From the NCBI RefSeq assembly GCF_029873635.1, contig NC_080428.1, forward strand, positions 63,545,957 through 63,609,956: a DNA stretch of 64,000 bases. The letters run 5' to 3'. The translations under genes were made by a program, and so were the position numbers. This DNA comes from Malania oleifera (Eukaryota; Streptophyta; Magnoliopsida; Santalales; Ximeniaceae). The notes below the pieces were generated by a model, which saw nothing but the letters and a program-made list of their open reading frames with translations, searched no databases and had not been told where the DNA came from. Every line of letters begins with the position of its first letter. Positions within the stretch are counted from its first letter, which is position 1. Shown one piece after another: positions 48,381 to 60,394 of this stretch.

Positions 48381-51300
48381 TGAAAGTCAAGGTGTAGTCC
48401 CATAAAGGGGGTTGAATTGGGTTATTAAATTTTTCTTTTAGTTATTTTTAAGAATTCTCAACCTCTTGTTAATTTAGCAACTGCACAACAAAAGCTTAGT
48501 TGCTTAATCAATCCCAAAACCAACACTTAATCTCAACACAAGCAAACAATACAAAAACAATCCCCTCAAACACAATATACTCAATCAAGATTGAAATGTA
48601 GCACTTTTTTAGCTTTGGCAAGGACTCAAGGTAGAATTTGCAGCCCTATGTATATGAAGTTTACTTAAACCCTGTTATGAATAAAATTTTCTTGCTTTCT
48701 CTCAACTAAGATTTCCGCAAACTATTAAACAACGTACTCCCTTTTGAGTTTCCGCAAAAGTTTAATCAAACGTACTTTCTTAAGTTAAAAGTCTTTTTAA
48801 TCTTGGATTCTAATTTTCAGCAACCTGTACTTTGCATACACACCACACAATATATATATATACGGAAAGTAAAAAGAAAGGTAAGAGTGAGATCGAGATT
48901 TTTTACAAGGTTTGGCTTATCCCCAGCCTACATCCTCGCCTTAGGCCAATACCACCTAAGGTTTCCTCTATAGCACTCATTTTCGAGCGAAGCAAACCTT
49001 TACAAATCCCTCTTTAAGGGTAGAGCCCCCTCTCCAAGCGATACCTCATGCTTGGTCCAATGATCCAAACAATTCTTGAATTATGAACAACTACAAGAAA
49101 GACAATAGACAATCTGGAGCAAAATGACACTCTCGAAAGAGTAGATTAGTATAATTGAAAGCACTATATACTTCAATATCAAATATAAAAAAAAAAAAAG
49201 AAATGAAGTTCAAGAATGATTTCACCAAATTTCATCTCTAGATTAGAATCAACAACTTAAATGTTTTAGAACTTAGAAAAGGATGATTAGAACTTTAGAT
49301 TTTCTCAGCAATTCAGATTTGAAAGAGTGAGCAATAGAGAGCCTTAAGAGAATAAGGAAGCTTTCATGTAAGAACCCAAACCAAGATATAAGGATTTAAT
49401 ATTCGAAAAAGGGGTAAAGTGGTAATTTGGGCAAGCTTTGTTGATGAAGCCAGAGTTCATTGATGAAGTCCCTTCTCTTATCGGTGACGAAATTCAGTGC
49501 CTCATCAATGAGGAGATCTCGAGGGATTTTGGAAAAATATGGAACCTCGGCTCGTCCACGAGGATGCCAATTCATCGACGAATCCACCTGAGTCAAAGGC
49601 CTATAAATATCAAAAAAGGTTGCTTCCAAGTTAAGTTAGCTTAATATCTTCACTCTCTCTCTCTCTCTAGAACTTGAAGCTTTCTCTCTCTCTCTTGATT
49701 TCTTCGCCGTTCGTTACCTGATTTGTAAATCAGACGTTACTGCGAGGATTGGGGAAGGATTCTTTACATTTCTAGTATATCACAATCTTGTTTCGAGCGG
49801 TTTCGAATTTCAGGCCAAAATTGAGGTAAGGCTCGGTTTTTGTTTCTGTTTCAGAATATGTATAGTAGTAAGGATTGTAAGCATGTATCGTACTGTGATT
49901 TTTAGGTTTTGGAGTCTCGATTCATAGTTTTGGGGACTGTAGAGTTCGTAGTTGAAATTCGTGTTAAGGTAAGGGGATTCAGTTTATGTTAGTTACTTTT
50001 CAAAATTGGGATCATTAAGCTTGTAGGCTACGATCGTATGTATGTTTTGGTATCTTATTTGTGGAAATCTATGGGGAAAAATATGGGATTTTTGGGTTAC
50101 AGTTTTTGGGAAAATTTGGGGATTTTGAGTATCATCTCTGTTTTGTTTGGAAAACTGTTTTCTTTGTTTAAACTGCATTATTGAGATGATTGTTATCCAT
50201 ATTTGTATAAAACTGTATACTTGAATTGGAAAACGATATGATTTGCCGTAACCAAATAAGTATGGAATATATGGTTGTATGTAACTGTTATAGGTATTTG
50301 TAAAACAACTAGGTCGCGGCTAATTACCGTATGCTGATATGTATAGGAGTGTGAGCTCCAAAATGATTCCAGGTTTTGTGTAATCGGCTAATGGTGGCTA
50401 ATTATCGTACGCTGCGCCATGTACCAGTGTGAAAACCGTGGGAGAGAGTGTCCGACTTTATATCTAAGGGTGTGAAATATCCCTACGTATCCCAACTGGT
50501 CACTGAGGGGTGTGAATTACACTGTATTGTCAATGTAATCACTGTGAAGCTTTGGGTTCATGGAGTAATTGCGTACTAGTGTGAGCTACATCGTATTGGC
50601 AATGTAATCCTTGTGATGCTTTGGGTTTCATAGCGTAGTTGCGTATTAGTGTGATGACACTGACCGTATGTTTGGGTATCGTGTGTACTGGAGTGAATTT
50701 GTGAAAATATTGGAACTGTATGGAAATGTATGAAATGTTTTCGAACTGTATTGTATTGTATAGTGTTATGTTTTACGTAAAATAGCACTGGTATGCCACA
50801 CACTGATATAACTTGCTTTCTTCCTTACTGAGAGGTGTCTCACCCTGAATGTACATACAAATGTTCTTCACATCCTTCAGGTAGCCGTAATTAACATCTT
50901 AGCAATTGGAAGCGAGGGTGTCGTTAGCTGCTATTAGTGCCTATTTAGGTACGAGTTTTTGTAACTGGGTCTCCGTGATGGTTTTTGTAGACACCTGAGG
51001 TATGTTTTGAAATTATGGGAATGTATATCGTAGTTTTGTATAGAATTTGGTATGGTACTGGATGTATAGAAAGACTGTATTCCGCTGTGTATCTAATGAG
51101 TATGGATGTGTATGTTTATGATTGTAAGGGCATCCGTGTACCCCACGGGATTGGACCCTCATTTGGTATTGTATCATGTATGCTTTAATTGATACAAAGA
51201 TAGGTTAGGTTATTATATTCAAACCTAGGACCCATCTGCGGGTTCGAGGCGTGACATTTTAGCTTGAGAGCAGATTTTCGATTGCTTGGTGATGTTTGAT

Positions 51301-52164
51301 TTGCTAAAACATGTATTTATATGCTCATAAAGATAATTTCATGTTGCCCAAGATTACTTGGATTATTTACCAAGTTTTTATGAAATTTGGGGCACAAGAC
51401 ACCTAAATTTGAATTTTAAACTATTTAAAAATTATAGCCATTGATGGTGTTTAGTTGACTGAGTCATTGAGTTCAGTCTTCTGATGTTCTTTAAAACACT
51501 AAAAAACTAACTGAAAAACGGGGTCAGTCAACTAGGGTGACATAGTTCATTCGTTTGAGGCGATACTACCTTTTCAAAAATTCATCAGGAAATTCTTTAG
51601 TAGACTAAACTGAATCTTCAGTCGTCTGAGGAAATTCTGTAGTCTTTTGAGCTTAAACTTCAGTCGTATGGGTAGTTAAAGATCTGGTTTTTTAGTTTAG
51701 TTTTCAAAAACTCTTTGCTCTCTTGTTTTGATTACTCATGAAACTTTCTTTTCTGGGGTTTTTAAAATAAAGTCTCTGAGTCCACAATAACCCCTAAAGA
51801 GCTTCAAAATATTTCCATGTGATATTTCAATATGAAGTACTTACATCATTTGTCTTAAAGCCTTAAACATTTTAAGCTTGAAGTCTTCCAAAATATTTTT
51901 GGTTTGAATCCTCTCAGACTTAAGCTTGAGTCAGCTTTAGATTTCCACATACTTTAATCATTTTGGTATTGCTTGAGCTTCTTTGGGATCACTTTCAATA
52001 TGAATGAGACTTTTTAGTCCTTAGTAATCTTGAACTTTCATTGCTATTCTTTCTTTTGAACTTTGTCTTTAAGCATTCCTGATACAGCATTACTTTAACA
52101 ACACATGTTAAATCAACCTTCATTTGTTATCATCAAAATGAGATTTTAAAGCCATAAGCTAACA
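48381..52164 (-). repeat. 3' LTR of the SIRE-like element, interrupted by solo LTR E
   Basis: Matches 55777-57647 on both sides of the insertion at 49367-51256. Its U3 (about 51452-51665) carries several TTCAGTCGACTGAG-like palindromes. Confidence 0.9.
49367..51256 (+). repeat. solo LTR E (1890 bp), target duplication TTTCA/TTTTA
   Basis: Starts TGTAAGAACCC and ends GAGGCGTGACA. The partner SIRE-like LTR (near 56735) shows the empty site GAAGCTTTCAGCTTGAGAG. Same family as the LTR of element 1. U3 palindromes at about 49440-49590 precede TATAAAT (49602-49608). Confidence 0.92.
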
Positions 52165-53960
52165 ATCTCCCCTTTTTGATGATGACAAATAAGGAGCAAA
52201 AAATTTGAGTAAGCCTTAAAACCCCCTCCCCCCCCCCCCCCCTTTTAATAAGCATCAACTTAACAATATTTACAATATCAAGATCAATTTCAATATCATG
52301 CTCATATATCAAAATTACATCATTCAAGATCAAATACTTTTATAGTTGAGCCAATATACATGCTTAGGTATGTAATATTATGCTCAATTTTACCCAAAAC
52401 TTCTCCCCCTTTTGACATCAATAAAAAACAGTAAGATATCAATATATATATATAACTAGACATTAAGCAACCATAAGCAAAAGTATAGATCTAGTAAAGG
52501 TTCAAAACAAAAACTTTGCATTTATCATGCATAATAAGATTAACAATAAGTCTCAAAGTAGTATGAAAAAATATAAAAGATTGTATATCATAATTTTCAA
52601 TGATTTTCAGTAATAAACATAAATCATGATATCATTATTTAACAAGTCTAATTCCCCCTGAATGAAATGTATTTCATATTCAATAGGTTTATAATTTTAT
52701 TCTCCAAGTATAAACTATGTATTCATGAACGTGTCAAGATTACCAATTATGCTTCTAAATTTATCATGCCGTGATCAAATATCAATTAATTTCATGCAAG
52801 TGCTTATGAATACCAATATCAAGAATAATACCAATATCATATCAATATCATCAATATCATAACATGCTCATGTTTAGTTTGTTCACATTTAAATTTTGCT
52901 AAACCTTCTTCCTCTTTTTATATCAATGAAATGATTAAATTGAAAGAAATATTATGCTAAGATACCAAGGACCAAAACAAATTTCACATTTTGATTGCAA
53001 TAACAAGGTCCATAAGCCAGCATTAATCATAATATGTTTATCCCTTAGTCAATCATTCAAGAGATATATAATGTGATCCATCATTAGCATGTAAACTAAT
53101 ATAGTCAAGAATTAATTTCATACTCATATATCAATATCATATCAAGATTCATGCTTCATAATCATGCTTAATAATTTCATGCTCAAATTTGAAATGTATA
53201 GTGAGTCATAAATCATCAATAAACGTCAAGTCATTATCATGTCTTTGGCAATATCAAGATATCATTCATGTCAGCATTTTAGCATAATTATAACTCAGTA
53301 TTTAGTTCATATTATCATATCATTAGTATCTCACCACATATGCATATCAAAATATCAGCATTTAGTATGTAAGCATATAGCATATCAGCATATCATATAA
53401 GCATGGAGCATATTATTATCATTTGTGCATTGTGCTACAATTTGATCAAACTATTCTTAGGTTGCTCAAGTATCTCTCATTCTCAAAGATCTCTCATTTT
53501 GCTCAACTACCTCTCATTTTGATCAAATGACTCTCCCTCTTAATCAAAATACTCATGCAATAAGCTCAATGTGTTTCAGATTTTCTTTCTTTTGATTTCA
53601 TATGAATACCCAAAATACATATTGCTTTCCAAATCTTAATATTTTCTAAGTTAAGTCTTGTACAAATCATCCTATGATTTTGGCCAACAATGTCATTTAT
53701 ATTTTTATTTGTCTCAATGTTATAGTCGTCAATAAGCTCTTAAACTCATCTTTAGAATTTCCTATTTTAACTAGTTCAATATCCTTGTATTAAATTGGAT
53801 TAAGTAGCTTTCTTAATTTCTAAAAAGGAATACCTAAAATCTATGGAGTTATTGGTTTATGAACTATTCTTTCATCTTGGTACCCATACTTTCTTGGGTA
53901 TGGATGGTTTAACAAGAGATGTTTTTTACTTTCCAAACTTGTTTAGTTTTCACACCCTTT
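52165..53960. other. non-coding interior of the SIRE-like element
   Basis: Very AT-rich, with many ATATCA-type words (dense at 52800-53400), a run of about 18 C (52225-52242) and no pol-like wording on either strand. It occupies the place where integrase, RT and RNase H would lie in a full SIRE element. Confidence 0.7.
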
Positions 53961-53964
53961 CTCT

Positions 53965-55600
53965 TTAATGGACATTTAAACTATATGTGTCCCTTCTTCT
54001 TACATAGGAAGCATGTGGTATGAGTATAAGCATTTGAAGAGGTGCTAGCATAATTTTTGGATGCTTTTGCATATAGAGGTTCTTTTTCCTTGTATTTTCA
54101 CCTCCATTGAATCCTATGTCTTCTTTATTCAAAGACATTCTTTGTGCACCAATCATTCTATCAAAGTTCTCTTTTCCTCTAGTGAAATTGTAAATTATTT
54201 CAGCTTGATCCTCAATTTTTCTTTTAAGATCCCTGATTTCTAAGTCTTGTATATTTTTATCCCTTTCTTGCACCTTTACTTTATCTTTAGACATCTTACT
54301 AATTTTACTTTCTAATTCAGAAATATATAAGTCTTTGTCATTATCCATAGAATTTTTGGACTTTAGGACTTCTAGTTCTTTTATTACCTTCTCATTCTTG
54401 CTTTCTAGTGTATTGATTTTTAAATCTTTTTCTCTTTTAGCAAGTTTTAGGGGTTCCAACTCTTTCATTACACCTTCATTCTTATTTTTCAATGATATAT
54501 ATCTTTTAGTCATATTAACTAGAATCTTATGCACTTTGAATAGTTCATTTTGAAGGTCTTCATAAGAAGGCATATTTTCATCGTTGGATTGGTCCGCTGA
54601 GTTATCACAAGAATTATTAAAAGATTTGGGTAAAGAACTTTGTTCTTCATCATCGTCCCATGCCATAAAACAATCGTCCTCTTGGTCACTTGATTCATTA
54701 TATGAACCACTTGTACTCATATTATCCAAAGTAGTGGCTTTCATTGCCTTTTTCTTTTTCTTTTTGGAATCTTTCTTAAGTTGTAGACAATCTGATTTTA
54801 TGTGTCCAACTTTCTTACAATTATAACATGTTGGAGGTTCAACTTTTGTTTTCTTTTTACTGATTTCCTTTTCTTCTTCTTCATCTGATTTTGAGTTCCA
54901 GATTTTTCTTGTAAATTTATTCTTCCTTCTAAGGATGTTTGAAAGTTTCTGGATATGAAGACTATTTTATTTTCATCCATCTCTTCTTCATCTTCATCAC
55001 TAGAGTTTTCATTTGATGCTTTAAAACCAATGGATTCCTGAGATTTAGATTTTCCACTTCTTTTATGCATGGTCATCTCATAGGTGAGAAGAGATCCAAT
55101 TAGTTAATCTAATGAGGTGTTCTTAAGGTTTCTTCCTTCCATGATGGTTGTGGCTTTGGGTTCCCAAATGGGTTGAAGACCTCTAAGAATTTAACGGATC
55201 ATTTTATAAGTGGAATATGATTTCCCCAAAGCATTTAATGAGTTTATGATATATGTAAACCTAGTGTACATGTCTGTGATGGATTTATCAAGATTCATCC
55301 TAAAGGGTTCGTATTCACTAGTCAACATATCGATTCTATTTTCTTTAACATCTACGATACCTTCATAGGTTACCTCAAGTTTATTCCAAATTTCATTTGC
55401 CGTTTTACAAGCCATAACTCTATTGAATTCATTAATGTCAAGTGCATAATATAAGGTGTTTATAGAACTAGAGTAGACTTGCAACATTTTATGATTGATT
55501 TCAGTCATATCTTTTTCTTCCTTAGGAACCTCTTTTCCATCTACTAGTTTGGTGGGGATTAAGTCACCATTTGTGACAACCTTCCAAGCTTTCTAATCCA
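53965..55600 (-). pseudogene. fossil SIRE-type gag region
   Basis: Minus-strand wording includes ANEIWNKLEVTYEG (UBN2 gag core) and a CxxC zinc-knuckle-like segment near 54800. A long acidic and coiled-coil region follows (KNEKVIKELEVLKSKN and similar heptads), then FTRGKENFDRMIGAQRMSLN, the usual SIRE gag C-terminus. Would form the particle. Broken. Confidence 0.87.
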
Positions 55601-55776
55601 TGGTTTGAAGATAAATCTTCATTCTTTGTTTACAAAAAAGTATAATTAAGTCCACAACAAATAGGCGGTCTAGTTGAGGATTGACCCTCTCCAAAGGGAG
55701 CTACTCCTAGGTGAGTCATATAGATCTCTATGTAGCTTCTAGTTAGGATTTGCTACAACTTCGCTTTGATACCAAA

Positions 55777-57647
55777 TGAAAGTTAAGGTGTAGTCCCAAG
55801 AGGGGGGTCAATTGGGTTATTAAAATTTTCTTTTAATTCTTTTTAAGAATTCTCAACCTCTTATTAATTTAGCAATTAAGTTTAGTTAATCCACAAACCA
55901 ACACTTAATCTCAACACAAGTAAACAATACAAAAATACTCCACTCAAACACAATATACTTAATCAAGATTGAAATGTATCACTTTTTAGCTTTAGCAAGA
56001 ACTCAAGGTAGAACTTGTAGCCCTGTGTATATGAAGTTTATTTAAGCCCTGTTATGAATGAAATTTTCTTGCTCTCTCCTAATTAAGATTTCCACAAACA
56101 AATTAAACAACATACTCCTTTTTGGGTTTCCACAAAAGTTTAATCAAACATACTTTCTTAAGTTAAGAGTCCTCTTAATCTCGGTTTTTGATTTTCAGCA
56201 ACGTATACTTTGCATACACACCACACAATATATATACATGCAGAAAGTAAAGAGAAAGGTAAGAGTGAGACCGAGATTTTTTACGAGTTTTAGCTTATCC
56301 CTAGCCTGCGTCCTCGCCTTAGGCCAATACCACCTAAGGTTTCCACTATAGAACTCCTTTTTGTATGGAGCAAACCTTTACAAATCCCTCCTTAAGGGTA
56401 GAGCCCCCTCTCCAAGCGATGCCCCACGCTTGGTCCAACGATCCAAACAATCATTGAATCGTCAACAACTACAAGAAAGACAATAGACAATTTGGTGTAT
56501 AATGACACTCTCAAAAAAGTAGATTAGTACATTTGAAAGCACTATATACTTCAATATCAAATATCAGAAGAAATGGAATTGAAGCTCAAAAATGATTTTA
56601 CCAAATTTTTTCTCTAGATTAGAATCAGCAACTCAGATGTTTTAGAACTCAGAGAAGGATGATCAGCACTTCAGATTTTCTCAGCAATTCATATTTGAAA
56701 GAGTGAGCAAGAGATGGCTTTGAGAGAATAAGGAAGCTTTCAGCTTGAGAGCAGAGTTTCAATTGATTGGTGACGTTTGATCTGCTAAAACATGCATGTA
56801 TAGACTTATAAAGTTAATTTCGTGTTGTCCAAGATTAATTGGAGTATTTCCCAAGTTTTTATGAAATTTGGGGCACAAGACACTTCAATTTGAATTATAA
56901 AATATTTAAAAATTATAGCCATTAACAATGTTCAGTCGACTGAGCCATCGAGTTCAGTCTTCTGAAGTTCTTTAAAACACTGAAAAACTAAGTGGAAACA
57001 AGGTCAATCGACTGGGGTGACATAGTTCAGTCATCTGAGGCTATACTGCCTCTTCAGGAATTCATCAAGAAATTATTCAGTAGACTGAACTTAATCTTCA
57101 GTCGTGTGAGGAAATTTTGCAGTCTTCTGAGATTAAACTTCAGTCATCTGAGCAATTAAAATTCTAGTTTTTCAGTTTAGTTTTCAAAAACTCTTTGCTC
57201 TCTTGCTTTGATTACTCATAAAAATTTTTTTTCGGGGTTTTTAAAATAAAGTCTCTAAGTCCACAATAACCCCTAAAAAGCTTGAAAATATTTCCATGTG
57301 ATATTTCAATATGAAGTACTTACATCATTTGTCTTAAAGTCTTAAACATTCTAAGCTTGAAATCTTCCATTGTATTTTTGCTTTGAATCCCCTTTGACTT
57401 GAGCTTGAGTCAACTTTAGATTCCCTCATACTTTAATCATTTTGGTGTTGCTTGAGCTTCCTTTGGATCACTTTAAATATGAATGAGACTTTTTCGTCCT
57501 TAGTGATCTTGATCTTTCATTGTTATTCTTTCTTTTGAACTTTTTCTTTAAGCATTCCTAAAACATCATCACTTTAACAACACATGTTAAATTATCCTTC
57601 ATTTGTTATCATTAAAATGAGATTTTGAGAGCCATTTTAGGCCAACA
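55777..57647 (-). repeat. 5' LTR of the SIRE-like element (1871 bp)
   Basis: Plus-strand ends TGAAAGTTAAGG and TTAGGCCAACA. Its U3 (56928-57165) carries eight TTCAGTCGACTGAA-like sites. A minus-strand TATA-like TTATAAG segment lies near 56797-56803. Confidence 0.9.
56928..57165 (-). promoter_or_regulatory. U3 palindrome array of the SIRE-like element
   Basis: Eight sites fitting YTCAGTCNNCTGARN (for example TTCAGTCGACTGAG, TTCAGTCTTCTGAAG, TTCAGTAGACTGAAC), spaced roughly 20-40 bp. The other LTR has the matching array at about 51452-51665. Confidence 0.75.
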
Positions 57648-57940
57648 ACGCCAATAATTAATTCATACTTCAAGACGTTCCGAAAACCAAGCCTAGCAAG
57701 CTTCTGGGCAAGGTTAGAAAAATATAGTTTAGAGTAAGTGCTTGTGTAAAACTAGTTAAATATGTTTTTTGTTTCACGTGATGTAAATATTGTTACTTGG
57801 TGATATCCATGTAAATTTTTGGTGGCTTAGTACTCTGGTATTATAATATTTGAGGTTTTAGATTATTTTCGCTACTTGTATTGATTTTATTTATGGAAAG
57901 TGGACCTTGTACCCTATTGGGTTCGGGGCGTCACACTACT

Positions 57941-58325
57941 ATTTCTCAAGATGCGGTGCACAACAATGGGAAAAAATAGATGGATGAGTGCTATGATAGA
58001 GGAGAGGGAGTTACTGCATAAGAATCAGATGTGGGAGTAGGTGGAGCTTCCAAAGGGGAAAAGGGAGATGGAATGCAAGTGGGTAATTTTTTTGTTGTCT
58101 TATGTTTATGACATGTTAATTGCTAGGAATATTTTGATTGAGGTTAATCAACAAAAAACTCTATTGAGAAAGTAATTTGACATAAAGGTTTTGGGTGTGG
58201 TCAAGAAGACTCTTGGGTGGAGATTCGCATGGATAAAGCTGCAGGAAGACTGGGGTTATCTCAAGCTGGTTTTAGGAAGAAGGTGTTGGAGAGGTTTAAC
58301 ATAGTTAATGCAAAATCGGTCACCG
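57941..58325 (+). pseudogene. fossil reverse transcriptase region of copia C
   Basis: Decayed RT wording (LPKGKREMECKWV-type sequence, later LLSYVYDML in the place of the YVDD box) between LTR D and the tandem LTR pair. Broken. Confidence 0.75.
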
Positions 58326-58329
58326 ATAC

Positions 58330-59706
58330 TGTAACTACCTACTTATCTTATCATATAATAAAACATACTTAATAACAAAGTCAATCCGAACCTGTGGGTA
58401 ACGGGGACACATCTGACATTCACAGCAAAAACCTAAGCAGTAGTAAATATAAATCACATTTCCATAACCATAATATATAAATACCAGAGTCAACTACATT
58501 TCCAAATATCTGTGTTTATGTACAATCTCCAAAAATACAAAATACATATAAACATATCTGGAAACCCACAACACACATCTACTGTTCCTAGATCAAAACT
58601 TGCCCTCCTAGCGGGGTAGTACTACTAACTCAACGACGGCCTCGCTCTGCCAATCTTTCTGAGTTTCCTTAAAATTATTTAAGTTCAGGGGTGAGACACT
58701 TCTCAGTAAGGGAAAATAAACTAAATACAGTCATGTGGCAACATGAATATTTAATACAATTATACATATACAGGACATTTCATATACCTGAAAACATTCA
58801 TCATATCATACTGAATAATCATATACTTTCATATTTTCTAATAAATCATACAGTTCATAAAATTTCTGATATAACTGATAATATTGAAAATTTACCCAGG
58901 ATTATGTCATGTATTACCCCCCATGACGGGTTGTGCAACCCGAAGGAGGGACCCGACAATAGCTGGCCGACCATAGTTGAGTAAAAAATGTATGTAAGTA
59001 CGATGAGCTTGCCACACCCTAGTCCGAACTTCTAGGTGGACGTCTACAACTCTACACTGAAAGCTACATCGACTATCCATCTCCTACCCCCTTATGGGAT
59101 GGTTAGCACAAGTTTGAACATAGATATCTGATTTGTATGACAACGGTGCCATGCCCCTGTAACTGAACTGAACTATCATCTGAGTTCTGATAATACATAA
59201 TACATGATAATATACAGTTTAATGTAAATAAATTGATAGCATGTTCTATAACAACATAAAAACATACGACCTTGCTCCGTTTACTTTCATATATGTGGCC
59301 TTGCGCCAAAATCATACATACGGCCTTGCGTCAAAATCAAATATCATACACAGCCTTGCGCTGGCTATCAATCATGTCCTTGCGTCGAACATTTCATAAA
59401 TATCGTTCTGAATAAATAATTCATTTATCATGTATTTGAAACCATAATGTAATGCATTATCTCATAATTTATAAAAAACATGCTTTATTCGAAAAATTTT
59501 CATAACATAATACTTTTTAGGTAAAAAAATATTCATGCCACACATTACTGATTAAACCGTACATTCAATTCTAAAAATCATATTTCCTGCAATATCATAC
59601 TAATATATATACTTTTCAACATAATAGCAGTATTTTCCCAAACATGCATTATTACCAATCTCTTTATATATATTATACATGCTTCCTGAAAATAAATTTG
59701 CTGATA

Positions 59707-59737
<31 letters not shown>

Positions 59738-60389
59738 TAGTTTGCATGGAAAATAACTGCTTTAGTTTATTCCCTTACCTGAAACTAAAAAGAAACCCCC
59801 TAAATGCACTGGTCCTGCACTTGCAGGGTTCCCCGTTCAACACCCTGAAAATGACAACTTTCAGAACTAAATTTCAGTATTTTTTTGCGAATATCATTTC
59901 CTATAACTACGGTAAGACCAAATTTGGTATAAAAAGTCTTACCTTATACTAGGGATGAATTCCAACTTAGCTCCACCAACGATCTGTTCCGACAGACTTG
60001 GAGAGAACTTCTCTAAGAGCGTCGTGGTGGCCTCAGATCATCGATCCGGCGAACAACGAAGCCGAAATTGAAGAGAGAGGAGAGAGAAACTGTAGGGAGG
60101 AGAGAAAGAGGGTTTGAGCGTTGAAATTCCACTAAAAAAAATGAAGTTTGGCCTTTTTATACACTGGCCTTCGTCAACGAGCCACGTCACCTCATCGACG
60201 AGGTCAAGAAGGCTTCTCATGGACAAACTCTCCCCCTCGTTGATGAAATTCAGATTTGCCAAAATCATCCTTCTCGAGCCCATAGTGTAATGTCGTCGAC
60301 GAACTCTGCTCCGTTGCCGCTTTTTGTATATATTTTTTTATTTTTCTCTTTCTTATTATTTAAACACCATAATTCTTCGAGTCATTACA
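58330..60389 (-). repeat. LTR 1 of a tandem solo-LTR pair (2060 bp)
   Basis: Plus-strand ends TGTAACTACC and GTCATTACA. Left flank GATAC (58325-58329), right flank GGTAC (60390-60394). Contains an AAT microsatellite (59705-59738), a CCTTGCGYC-containing short repeat (about 59265-59395) and a U3 palindrome array (60172-60308) next to a TATA-like TATAAAAAGG. Confidence 0.9.
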
Positions 60390-60394
60390 GGTAC

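Larger units (their letters stand above)
48381..57647 (-). mobile_element. SIRE-like copia derivative carrying only gag (TR-GAG-like)
   Basis: Left LTR 48381-52164 (about 1.89 kb without its solo-LTR insertion) and right LTR 55777-57647 (1871 bp). The minus-strand primer-binding site TGGTATCAAAGC (55764-55775) abuts the right LTR, and a purine-rich AAAAAGGGGAGAT abuts the left one. The 3.6-kb interior contains a SIRE-type gag and about 1.8 kb of AT-rich non-coding DNA, with no pol wording. This layout fits a non-autonomous element moved by a relative. The flanking 5-mers (ACTCG and ACGCC) do not match, so the target duplication is unclear. The gag is broken. Confidence 0.87.

Noticed and set aside
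54061-54826. Plus-strand open frames rich in Ser/Phe/Leu
   Set aside because: They are antisense to the coiled-coil gag region of the SIRE-like element and have no recognisable domain.
48376-57652. ACTCG/ACGCC as the target duplication of the SIRE-like element
   Set aside because: The two 5-mers differ at two positions; with only one pair to compare I do not count this as a match.
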